Source: Parcubacteria group bacterium CG2_30_45_37 (GTDB lineage: Bacteria; Patescibacteriota; Patescibacteriia; Patescibacteriales; GWC2-42-12). Taken from it: 7,882 nucleotides of DNA. Below are positions 1-5,133 of this stretch, in pieces; the stretch's first letter is position 1, and each line of letters opens with the position of its first letter. Both the position numbers and the translations under genes were made by a program. The stretch is taken from the NCBI GenBank assembly GCA_001873515.1, contig MNZH01000078.1:1-7882 (forward strand), in the 5' to 3' direction. The notes under the pieces were generated by a model, which did no database searches, was not told where the DNA came from, and saw only the letters and a program-made list of their open reading frames with translations.

Positions 1-1
1 G

Positions 2-937
2 GTTTGCCTGCCGGAATCAAAAACTTTCATTAAGCGCATTGAAGTCGCCAAATCCCCCAACTCGCTGGCGGATGTTATCGGCGCGGAAATCGAAAAACAC
101 GTGCCCATGTCAAAGAGCGAAATCTATTACGATTGGCAGGTCACCGCCGAGCTGGCCGACAAATATCAGGTGCTGATCGGCGCCGCGCCCAAAGAGATCG
201 TTGACCAATACGCCCAATTGCTTGATGACGCCAAGTTGTCGGTCGCGGCCATGGAAATTGAACCAACGGCCATCTGCCGCTGCCTTTTAAAGGAGGAGGC
301 GCCCGAAGCCAAACCAGCGGCCGCGCCGCTAAAGCCTGGAAGAACCGCCCCGTTAAACTACGGCATCATTGATATCGGCGCCAACCACACCTGCCTGATT
401 TTTTATTCCGACAATACCATCGTCTTTAGCGTGAGCATGCCGATCAGCGGCGAGGAAATCACCGCTAAAATTTCCCGGACCCTGGACTTAACGCCCGAGC
501 AAGCGGAAAAAGCCAAGATTATCTGCGGTTTGGACGAAACCAAGGCCAACGGCGTCATCAAAAAAATTCTGGAGGAAACCATAAAAAATTTGATTAGTAA
601 AATAAAGGAGGCGCTGGATTTTTATGAAAATTATTATGGCGGCAAATTAAATAAAATTTTGCTTTGCGGCGGCGGCGGCAATATCACCGAGCTGGGAAAA
701 ATTATCGCCCAAGAATTCTCCATTAAAGTTGAAACGGCCGATGCCCTGACCAACTTAGATGAAACTGGAGAGAAATTCAACCCCATCTTCATGGAAAAAC
801 ACAGCTTTGACGCGAAATTATTAAAAAATGACTCCAGCCGCGAAGGGAACAACTTATCAATTCAACAAAATTCCGGCTCAACTTTTACCACCGCCATCGG
901 CTTGGCCCTAAGAGGAATTTTTATAGATGAACTATAA
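2..937 (+). CDS. pilM: Type IV pilus assembly protein PilM, 5'-truncated
   Basis: This is an actin-like ATPase fold protein that in type IV pilus systems sits on the cytoplasmic face of the membrane and binds the N-terminal tail of PilN. The reading frame is open from base 2, so the true start lies left of the window. The GTG at 101 is internal, because the codons before it encode PilM-like sequence (LPESKTFIKRIEV, then a helix leading into YYDWQV). The visible part is 311 residues. The nucleotide-binding motif IDIGANHT lies at visible residues 123-130 and the second glycine-rich motif LLCGGGGNITELG at 220-232. The C-terminus TTAIGLALRGI is typical of PilM. A low-complexity Ala/Pro/Lys linker lies near residues 99-116, and a polar, Asn/Ser-rich stretch of about 30 residues (264-293) looks like a lineage-specific loop. 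It is the first visible gene of a pilM-pilN-pilO operon; the next ATG follows its TAA by 6 bp. Confidence 0.93.
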   Translation, partial: VCLPESKTFIKRIEVAKSPNSLADVIGAEIEKHVPMSKSEIYYDWQVTAELADKYQVLIGAAPKEIVDQYAQLLDDAKLSVAAMEIEPTAICRCLLKEEAPEAKPAAAPLKPGRTAPLNYGIIDIGANHTCLIFYSDNTIVFSVSMPISGEEITAKISRTLDLTPEQAEKAKIICGLDETKANGVIKKILEETIKNLISKIKEALDFYENYYGGKLNKILLCGGGGNITELGKIIAQEFSIKVETADALTNLDETGEKFNPIFMEKHSFDAKLLKNDSSREGNNLSIQQNSGSTFTTAIGLALRGIFIDEL

Positions 938-943
938 AATAAT

Positions 944-1477
944 ATGCTTACCTTAAATTTAGTCTCGGCCGAACAAAAAAAAGAAATCAAGCTGCGCCAC
1001 CTCTACGGCTTTATAAAAAAAATTAGCTTGACGCTGATTGTTATTGCCATCGTCATCGCCATAATTCTTTTAGTCGCCAAGATAGTGCTCCAGCTTAAAT
1101 TCAATAATATCGTCGAACAAACCACTTTGGTCACCAAAAATAACCAAGGCTATAACAGTAAAGTTAGGGAAATCAATGGCAAATTAGGCTTTATAGCAAA
1201 AATTCAAGATGAATATATCCCCTGGTCGAATTTAATAAAAAAATTGGCCGCCATAACGCCGGCGGATATAAATTTCTCCTATCTGAAGCTTGACGCCCAG
1301 GATAAAACTATCAGCCTGAAAGGCAAAGCTAAATTTCGAGACAGCTTATTGGATTTCAAAGACGAAATGGCGGCCAACCCGGTCTTCCAAGACATCGGCT
1401 TCCCGATTAAAAATATCCTGGAAAAAGAAAATATTGACTTTGAAATTAACGCCAAGCTTGATTCGACGAAAATATAA
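944..1477 (+). CDS. pilN: Type IV pilus assembly protein PilN-like
   Basis: This is a 177-residue bitopic inner-membrane protein of the pilus alignment platform. The N-terminus MLTLNLVSAEQKKEIK resembles the conserved cytoplasmic PilN tail (an I/L-N-L-L-P type motif) that docks on PilM, although the usual Pro is replaced here. A strongly hydrophobic membrane segment covers residues 26-49. It is followed by a coiled-coil-like region (about 50-90) and a small ferredoxin-like C-terminal domain (about 95-177), as in PilN/GspL-C proteins. The family is very divergent, so the call rests on this architecture and on its place between pilM and pilO. The start ATG is 6 bp after the pilM stop and no Shine-Dalgarno sequence is visible, so translation may be coupled to pilM. 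Confidence 0.85.
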   Translation: MLTLNLVSAEQKKEIKLRHLYGFIKKISLTLIVIAIVIAIILLVAKIVLQLKFNNIVEQTTLVTKNNQGYNSKVREINGKLGFIAKIQDEYIPWSNLIKKLAAITPADINFSYLKLDAQDKTISLKGKAKFRDSLLDFKDEMAANPVFQDIGFPIKNILEKENIDFEINAKLDSTKI

Positions 1478-1480
1478 ATT

Positions 1481-2071
1481 ATGCTCCTGGGCAAATACCT
1501 TAAATTTAATTTGAAAAACAAAATCGCCGCCAGCGGCGGCGGCTTTTTATTGGTTATTTTTTGCCTATTATATTTTATTATCATCCCCACCATTACGGAC
1601 ATAAAAAACATGAGCGGCGAAATAGAAGAGCAAAGAATTGACTTGGAAAAAAAATATATTAAGGGCCAAAGCCTAAAAAAATTATCGGATAATTTAAAAA
1701 GTATCGAACCGAAGCTCGATCTCTTAAACCAACTTTTTATAAATAAGAATCGCGAGCTGGAATTTATCACCACCCTGGAAAATCAGGCCGGCCTTAACCG
1801 ATTAAATCAAAAAATAAATTTAAACCCGCCCCAGGCCGCCGACAACCAAGATTTCCAAAAAGCCGACTTGCAACTTTTACTGACCGGCAAATTCTCAAGG
1901 CTTCTGAAATATCTCCAAGATTTAGAATCCTTGGGTTATTACACCAACATTAAATCGCTGGAATTATCCCCAGCTCGAGGCCAGGAGGCGGTTAGCGATG
2001 AAGAAGCCGCTCCTCCGGACGGCTCGATCAATATCAACATGTTTATCAACGCTGATACCTATTGGAAATAA
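1481..2071 (+). CDS. pilO: Type IV pilus assembly protein PilO-like
   Basis: This 196-residue protein has a basic N-terminus, a membrane segment at about residues 19-38, and a Lys/Glu-rich predicted coiled coil at about 42-95. A compact C-terminal domain (about 95-196) follows, with the PilO-like stretch LLLTGKFSRLLKYLQDLES (132-150) and a final strand ending NADTYWK. PilO heterodimerises with PilN and aligns the cytoplasmic motor ring with the pilus. An acidic Ala/Glu/Asp/Pro-rich loop (168-181) interrupts the C-terminal domain and looks like a local insertion. The ATG is 3 bp after the pilN stop with no Shine-Dalgarno sequence. Identification rests on fold layout and operon position more than on conserved residues. 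Confidence 0.85.
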   Translation: MLLGKYLKFNLKNKIAASGGGFLLVIFCLLYFIIIPTITDIKNMSGEIEEQRIDLEKKYIKGQSLKKLSDNLKSIEPKLDLLNQLFINKNRELEFITTLENQAGLNRLNQKINLNPPQAADNQDFQKADLQLLLTGKFSRLLKYLQDLESLGYYTNIKSLELSPARGQEAVSDEEAAPPDGSININMFINADTYWK

Positions 2072-2072
2072 T

Positions 2073-2351
2073 ATGTTCATAAAACAACAATTGAAACTAA
2101 CGCCGAAAAAAATTTCCAGCTGGTTAACCCTGGTAATAATTATTTTAACGCTGATAATTTTAATTTTTATCTCTTTATTTTTATATAAAAATTTTTATCA
2201 AACTATCACCCAAGCTAAAGAGATTTTAATTCTTCGGGAAAAGGTCGCCCTGGATACCGTCAATATGGAAAAATTTAATTTAATCATCGACAAATTGGCC
2301 AAAAAAACCGCGCCTAAACAATTAGACAATATTATCAGCCCGTTCCGTTAA
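2073..2351 (+). CDS. Small single-pass membrane protein, last gene of the pilMNO operon
   Basis: This 92-residue protein has no function I can assign with certainty. I chose the ATG at 2073 because it follows the pilO stop by 1 bp, exactly like the other junctions in this operon. An upstream in-frame ATG at 1998 would overlap the end of pilO by 74 bp and encodes Ser/Arg-rich out-of-frame pilO sequence. The protein has a short basic N-terminus (1-15), one very hydrophobic membrane segment (16-38), then a charged helical tail with NFYQTITQAKEIL (40-52) and EKFNLIIDKLAKKT (66-79), ending in SPFR. It probably faces outward like PilN and PilO. From memory, similar short proteins follow pilO in other Patescibacteria, which I could not check. 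The C-terminal SPFR resembles the DPFRP motif near the N-terminus of PilP, so it could be a minimal PilP-like platform subunit (inference). Confidence 0.8.
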   Translation: MFIKQQLKLTPKKISSWLTLVIIILTLIILIFISLFLYKNFYQTITQAKEILILREKVALDTVNMEKFNLIIDKLAKKTAPKQLDNIISPFR

Positions 2352-2359
2352 TTTTTATT

Positions 2360-3568
2360 TTACAATTCCGGCGCCATTCGCTTTAATCGCCTGACCAGCG
2401 GCGGCAGCAGCTTTAAAACTCGCCGCCGCTCCACCCGGCTGTTGTTTTTGCCGAAAGTAAATCTAATGGTTGAATGCGCCACTTCTTCCTTAATGCCCAT
2501 GGCTAAAAGCACACTCGAGGCTTTAAGGCTGGCCGAGGCGCAAGCCGAACCGGTGGAAACCGCCACGCCGGCGAGGTCCAGGGCAATTAAAATCGCCTCG
2601 CCCTCGGCGCCGACAAAGGAAATATTGGCGTGAGCCGGCGTGGCATTTTTAAAATCAGTGTTAACTATAATCCCCGGCAAGCGACGTCTGAGCGATGACA
2701 CAAATTCATTTCTTAATTCAGCAATTTTTTTATTGTTTTTCTCTCTATGTTTGGCGGTTATTTTGATGGCCTCGGCCAAGCCGACAATGCCGGGCACGTT
2801 TAAAGTGCCGCTTCTTAAATTCTTTTCCTGATGGCCGCCCAGCTGCACGCCGGCCAAGGGCGTGCCTGATTTGACGAATAAAGCGCCTACGCCTTTGGGC
2901 CCGTAAATTTTATGGCCGGAAAGCGACAGCAAATCAACATGCAGATATTTCACGTCGCAATTTAAAAAATTCAGGGCCTGGACGGCATCAGTATGAAAAT
3001 AAATTTTCCGGCGGCTCCCCCGCCTGGCTCTCTCCCGATTAATCTTTTCAATAATTTTCCCCATTTCCCTGATCGGCTGGATTGAACCGACTTCGTTGTT
3101 AACATACATTATAGAAACGAAAACTGTATTGTCTTTTATGGATTTTCTAAAAACTTCCAAATCGACCACGCCGTTTTTTTTAACCGGCAGATAAGAAACC
3201 TCCGCCCCTTGCTCCTCAAGCTGATTAAACGGCTCCAGCACGGCCGGATGCTCAATGGCGGAAGTGATCAGATGAAACTTACCGCCTGAAGTCTTCTTTA
3301 AAGCGCTGGCCACGCCAAAAATTGCCAGATTATCCGCTTCGGTGGCGCCGGAAGTAAAAATTATCTCATCAGGCTGGCAATTTAAAAATTCAGCCGCCTG
3401 TTGGCGCGCCCGGTCAACCGCGGCCGCGGCTTGCTGGCCGTAACTATAGAGTGACGACGGGTTGCCGAATTTTTGTGAAAAATACGGCAGCATGGCTTTC
3501 AGTACTTCTTTGTCCAGCGGCGTGGTGGCGCTATGGTCTAAGTAGATTGGCTTAATATTTTTTGGCAT
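2360..3568 (-). CDS. iscS: Cysteine desulfurase, NifS/IscS family
   Basis: This PLP-dependent enzyme converts L-cysteine to alanine and hands the persulfide sulfur to a scaffold protein. It is 402 residues long, the usual length for the family. Visible landmarks are YLDHSATTP (9-17), SGATEADNLAIFG (73-85), H107 in IEHPAV (the PLP-stacking histidine), HTDAVQA (192-198), the Schiff-base lysine K220 in SLSGHKIYGPKGVG, RSGTLNVPGIVG (252-263), and the active-site cysteine C343 in STGSACASAS. The full STGSACASAS loop places it with group I (IscS/NifS) enzymes and not SufS. It is the last gene of the iron-sulfur operon, 13 bp after nfu. It converges on the pilus operon with only 8 bp between stop codons and no clear terminator. 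A nifS label would be equally acceptable. Confidence 0.96.
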   Translation of the reverse strand: MPKNIKPIYLDHSATTPLDKEVLKAMLPYFSQKFGNPSSLYSYGQQAAAAVDRARQQAAEFLNCQPDEIIFTSGATEADNLAIFGVASALKKTSGGKFHLITSAIEHPAVLEPFNQLEEQGAEVSYLPVKKNGVVDLEVFRKSIKDNTVFVSIMYVNNEVGSIQPIREMGKIIEKINRERARRGSRRKIYFHTDAVQALNFLNCDVKYLHVDLLSLSGHKIYGPKGVGALFVKSGTPLAGVQLGGHQEKNLRSGTLNVPGIVGLAEAIKITAKHREKNNKKIAELRNEFVSSLRRRLPGIIVNTDFKNATPAHANISFVGAEGEAILIALDLAGVAVSTGSACASASLKASSVLLAMGIKEEVAHSTIRFTFGKNNSRVERRRVLKLLPPLVRRLKRMAPEL

Positions 3569-3581
3569 AAGTTAAAAATTA

Positions 3582-3824
3582 TTATGACACCGCCTGGACC
3601 TCTTTTACTTCCGGCGCTGCCCTCTTTATTTCCGCTTCAATCCCCTGTTTTAAAGTTATTTGCGACATGGGACAATGCGCGCACTGCCCCATTAATTCCA
3701 CTTTTAATACGCCAGATTTGGCGTCAAACTCCACGAAGTGCACGTCGCCGCCGTCCAGCTGGAGAGAGGGTCGTATTGTTTCCAAAGCTTTTTTAATTTT
3801 CCCCGCAATATTTTTTTTAGTCAT
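3582..3824 (-). CDS. nfu: Nfu/NifU C-terminal-domain iron-sulfur carrier
   Basis: This is an 80-residue stand-alone NifU C-terminal (Nfu) domain. It shows IRPSLQLDGGDVHFVEF (17-33), which matches the family signature IRP-LxxDGGDVxxV, and the cluster-binding C48-A-H-C51 in MGQCAHCPMSQITLKQGIE. Nfu proteins usually dimerise and hold one [4Fe-4S] cluster through the two CxxC motifs, delivering it to apo-proteins. The gene begins 4 bp after the IscU-like gene's stop, so the N- and C-terminal parts of a classical NifU are present here as two adjacent genes and not as a fusion. No Shine-Dalgarno sequence is visible before the ATG (the leader reads TAAAAATATG). Confidence 0.94.
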   Translation of the reverse strand: MTKKNIAGKIKKALETIRPSLQLDGGDVHFVEFDAKSGVLKVELMGQCAHCPMSQITLKQGIEAEIKRAAPEVKEVQAVS

Positions 3825-3828
3825 ATTT

Positions 3829-4209
3829 TTACTTTTTAAAATATTGATTAATCGCTTGATGCAGCGCTTCCACGCCCAACCTGGAGCAATGCACTTTAAT
3901 CGGCGGCAAACCGCCTAAATCTTTAACAATATCGTCTTTTTCTATGGTCAGCGCTCGCGCCAAGGTCATGCCCTTAACCCGGTCAGTTAAGGCCGACGAA
4001 ACGGCAATCGCGGCCGCGCAACCTAAGGTTTCAAATTTAATGTCTTTAATTATTGATTCGCCTTTTTTATTTTCAGAAATTTTTAAATAAATTTTCATGA
4101 CATCGCCGCAAGCCAGATTGCCGACCTGGCCGACCGCGTCAGCGTTCTTAATCCGCCCCTGATTATGGGGATTTCTAAAATGCTCAATGACTTTTTTGCT
4201 ATATTGCAT
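3829..4209 (-). CDS. iscU: Iron-sulfur cluster scaffold, IscU / NifU N-terminal type
   Basis: This 126-residue protein builds nascent Fe-S clusters from iron and desulfurase-derived sulfur. It starts with the signature YSKKVIEHFRNPHNQGRI (3-20). It has all three cluster cysteines in the expected contexts: C34 in ACGDVMKI with the assisting Asp36, C64 in TLGCAAAIAVSSALTD, and C108 preceded by H107 in KVHCSRLGVEAL. This arrangement matches IscU/NifU-N and lacks the insertion typical of SufU. An LPPIK-type motif (LPPIKVHC, 101-108) is present in the position where IscU binds the HscA chaperone, yet no hscA or hscB gene is visible nearby. It lies 5 bp after the Rrf2 gene and 4 bp before nfu, clearly in one operon. 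Confidence 0.95.
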   Translation of the reverse strand: MQYSKKVIEHFRNPHNQGRIKNADAVGQVGNLACGDVMKIYLKISENKKGESIIKDIKFETLGCAAAIAVSSALTDRVKGMTLARALTIEKDDIVKDLGGLPPIKVHCSRLGVEALHQAINQYFKK

Positions 4210-4214
4210 ATTAA

Positions 4215-4616
4215 TTATAGTAATTGGCTTAATTTTATTTTCTTCAAAGTCTGGCTGACGGCTTGCTCAACTTTTAACAAGACGTGAGTCACTTCGCAGT
4301 TGCAAAATTTACTGCAGTAAATTTTTTCTTTATCATCAGTGCAATGGAAGGCGTTCAAAGAGCCTTCCAGCGCTATAATTATATCATAAATATTTATTTT
4401 AGAAGCGCTTTTGGCTAATTTATAGCCGCCGCCGGACCCGATTTCAGCTTTAACTAAACCGGCTTTTTTCAAGCCGGCAAACAGCCTTTCCAAATATTTC
4501 ATGGAAATTTTTTCTTCTTCGGCGATTTGCGCCAAAGCCACGCTACCACGCTCTTGCCTTTTAGCTAAATTTATCATAGCTCGCAGTCCGTAGCTTGAAC
4601 GGGTGGAAAATATCAT
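4215..4616 (-). CDS. iscR: Rrf2-family (IscR-like) Fe-S-responsive transcriptional regulator
   Basis: This 133-residue winged-helix repressor is the first gene of the iron-sulfur operon. The N-terminus IFSTRSSYGLRAMINLA (2-18) is the hallmark of Rrf2 proteins. The DNA-reading helix region runs ALAQIAEEEKISMKYLERLFAGLKKAGLV (27-55) and the wing is GSGGGYKLA (60-68). Possible cluster ligands are C92, C101, C105 and C107, with H91 and H111 nearby. E. coli IscR uses C92, C98, C104 and H107, so the chemistry is likely similar but the spacing differs. The gene's own promoter carries a palindrome very close to the IscR type 1 operator, which supports autoregulation of the operon according to Fe-S status (inference). 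The start ATG lies 10 nt downstream of a leader hairpin that contains an AAGGAG sequence. Confidence 0.92.
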   Translation of the reverse strand: MIFSTRSSYGLRAMINLAKRQERGSVALAQIAEEEKISMKYLERLFAGLKKAGLVKAEIGSGGGYKLAKSASKINIYDIIIALEGSLNAFHCTDDKEKIYCSKFCNCEVTHVLLKVEQAVSQTLKKIKLSQLL

Positions 4617-4625
4617 ATTTATTTT

Positions 4626-4662
4626 CCCCTCTCCTTACTAAGGAGAGGGTTAGGGTGAGGTG
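4626..4662. repeat. REP-like palindrome with flanking tail in the iscR leader
   Basis: A perfect 11-bp inverted repeat (CCCTCTCCTTA, one C, TAAGGAGAGGG) lies at 4627-4649. It is followed by a G/T-rich tail, TTAGGGTGAGGTG. From memory this unit, often read as CCTCACCCTAACCCTCTCC, is a dispersed intergenic sequence in many bacterial genomes including CPR genomes; that was not checked. On the transcript of the iscR operon it would form a hairpin ending 10 nt before the iscR start codon. Its 3' arm contains AAGGAGAGGGG, the only Shine-Dalgarno-like sequence ahead of any visible start codon in the window. It is not followed by a U-run in either direction, so it is not a typical terminator. Confidence 0.75.
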
Positions 4663-4689
4663 TAATTCCTACTAATTTAGTCGGTATTA
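4663..4689. promoter_or_regulatory. Palindromic operator resembling the IscR type 1 site
   Basis: A 27-bp inverted repeat is centred on 4676. On the minus strand its core reads CCGACTAAATTAGTAGG with TAATA on the left and AATTA on the right. Only two of the thirteen base pairs around the centre mismatch. The core GACT-AAATT-AGT fits the E. coli IscR type 1 consensus (GACT-RWWWY-AGTC), and the CC/GG flanks fit in part. It covers the predicted transcription start of the iscR operon immediately downstream of the -10 box, an ideal place for repression. Binding by the adjacent Rrf2 protein is inferred. Confidence 0.78.
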
Positions 4690-4691
4690 AT

Positions 4692-4719
4692 ATAATACCA
4701 CGCCATAAATATCTGTCAA
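4692..4719 (-). promoter_or_regulatory. Strong sigma-70-type promoter of the iron-sulfur operon
   Basis: On the minus strand there is a perfect TTGACA (-35, 4719-4714), a 16-bp spacer, and TATTAT (-10, 4697-4692). The -10 is preceded by TGG, which makes an extended -10 (TGnTATTAT). The expected start is near 4685, inside the palindromic operator, giving a leader of about 70 nt before iscR. Confidence 0.82.
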
Positions 4720-4732
4720 GCTTCGCCCGGCC

Positions 4733-4761
4733 TTGACGCTTAACTGAATATTTGTTATATT
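4733..4761 (+). promoter_or_regulatory. Promoter of rpmA
   Basis: TTGACG (-35, 4733-4738) and TATATT (-10, 4756-4761) are separated by 17 bp. The -10 is preceded by TGT, an extended -10. The expected start is near 4768, leaving a leader of about 28 nt before rpmA. It is back-to-back with the iscR promoter, with only 13 bp between the two -35 boxes. Confidence 0.78.
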
Positions 4762-4772
4762 GAAATAGTTAA

Positions 4773-4786
4773 ATTCGTAATTCGTA
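4773..4786 (+). repeat. Tandem 7-bp repeat in the rpmA leader
   Basis: Two direct copies of ATTCGTA lie end to end between the rpmA promoter and its start codon. From memory, longer runs of AATTCGT-type units occur between genes in CPR genomes, so this may be a short remnant; that is not verified. No function can be read from it. Confidence 0.5.
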
Positions 4787-4795
4787 AATAACTTT

Positions 4796-5077
4796 ATGGC
4801 ACATAAAAAAGCCGGCGGCTCAACCGCCTTGGGCCGCGAATCCCAAAGTAAAAGATTGGGCGTAAAACTCCAGGACGGCGAATACGCCAAAACCGGCGCT
4901 ATCCTCATCCGCCAGCGCGGCACTAAATACCGCGCCGGCAAAAACGTTAAAACCGGCAAAGACGACACTTTATTTTCAATTATCAACGGCTTGGTCAAAT
5001 TCACCACTAAAAAAATCAGAAAATACAATAACCAGCTGGTCGCCACCAAAATCGTCAACGTCATCGCGCAAAAGTAA
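4796..5077 (+). CDS. rpmA: 50S ribosomal protein L27 (bL27)
   Basis: This is a 93-residue ribosomal protein whose flexible N-terminus reaches towards the peptidyl-transferase centre. The sequence starts MAHKKAGGSTALGRESQSKRLGVK (bL27 signature MAHKKxGGSxxNGRxSxxKRLGVK) and continues with ILIRQRGTKYRAGKNV (36-51) and GKDDTLFSIINGLVKF (54-69). The N-terminus begins directly with AHKK, with no extension of the kind that is cleaved by Prp protease in Firmicutes. The partner gene rplU (bL21), which usually lies just upstream, is absent here, and the gene appears to be transcribed alone from its own promoter. There is no Shine-Dalgarno sequence before the ATG (AAATAACTTTATG). A strong hairpin terminator follows 13 bp after the stop. 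Confidence 0.97.
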   Translation: MAHKKAGGSTALGRESQSKRLGVKLQDGEYAKTGAILIRQRGTKYRAGKNVKTGKDDTLFSIINGLVKFTTKKIRKYNNQLVATKIVNVIAQK

Positions 5078-5090
5078 AAATTTAAACAAT

Positions 5091-5123
5091 AAAAAGAAAG
5101 CTTGGCAACTAAGCTTTCTTTTT
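5091..5123. terminator. Bidirectional intrinsic terminator between rpmA and pyrG
   Basis: A perfect 13-bp inverted repeat (AAAAAGAAAGCTT / AAGCTTTCTTTTT) encloses a 7-nt loop, GGCAACT. The T-run on each side means that both strands give a hairpin followed by U residues. It lies between the convergent stops of rpmA (5077) and pyrG (5136), so it can end both transcripts. The stem is AT-rich at its base, with the GCTT/AAGC closure at the loop. Confidence 0.85.
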
Positions 5124-5133
5124 ATTTAAAAAA

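Noticed and set aside
101..937. pilM starting at the GTG at 101.
   Set aside because: The frame is open to base 2 and the codons upstream encode conserved PilM sequence, so the gene is truncated by the window edge and does not start at 101.
1526..1548. GC-rich hairpin (GCCGCC / GGCGGC) followed by five Ts near the start of pilO, resembling an intrinsic terminator.
   Set aside because: It lies inside coding sequence for Ala-Ala-Ser-Gly-Gly-Gly of a plausible PilO N-terminus, and a terminator there would cut off the operon. Repetitive GCC/GGC codons explain it.
1279..1773. A 164-residue open frame antisense to pilN and pilO.
   Set aside because: Shadow of two well-supported genes; its Ser/Phe/Leu-rich composition is what the reverse strand of AT-rich coding DNA gives.
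1998..2072. A longer form of the small membrane protein starting at 1998.
   Set aside because: The extra 25 residues overlap pilO in another frame and look like out-of-frame sequence. The ATG at 2073 matches the close spacing of the other genes of the operon.
2395..2435. Hairpin AGCGGCGG / CCGCCGCT near the 3' end of iscS as a terminator for the pilus operon.
   Set aside because: It lies in the conserved iscS frame, has a loop of about 18 nt and no T-run afterwards.
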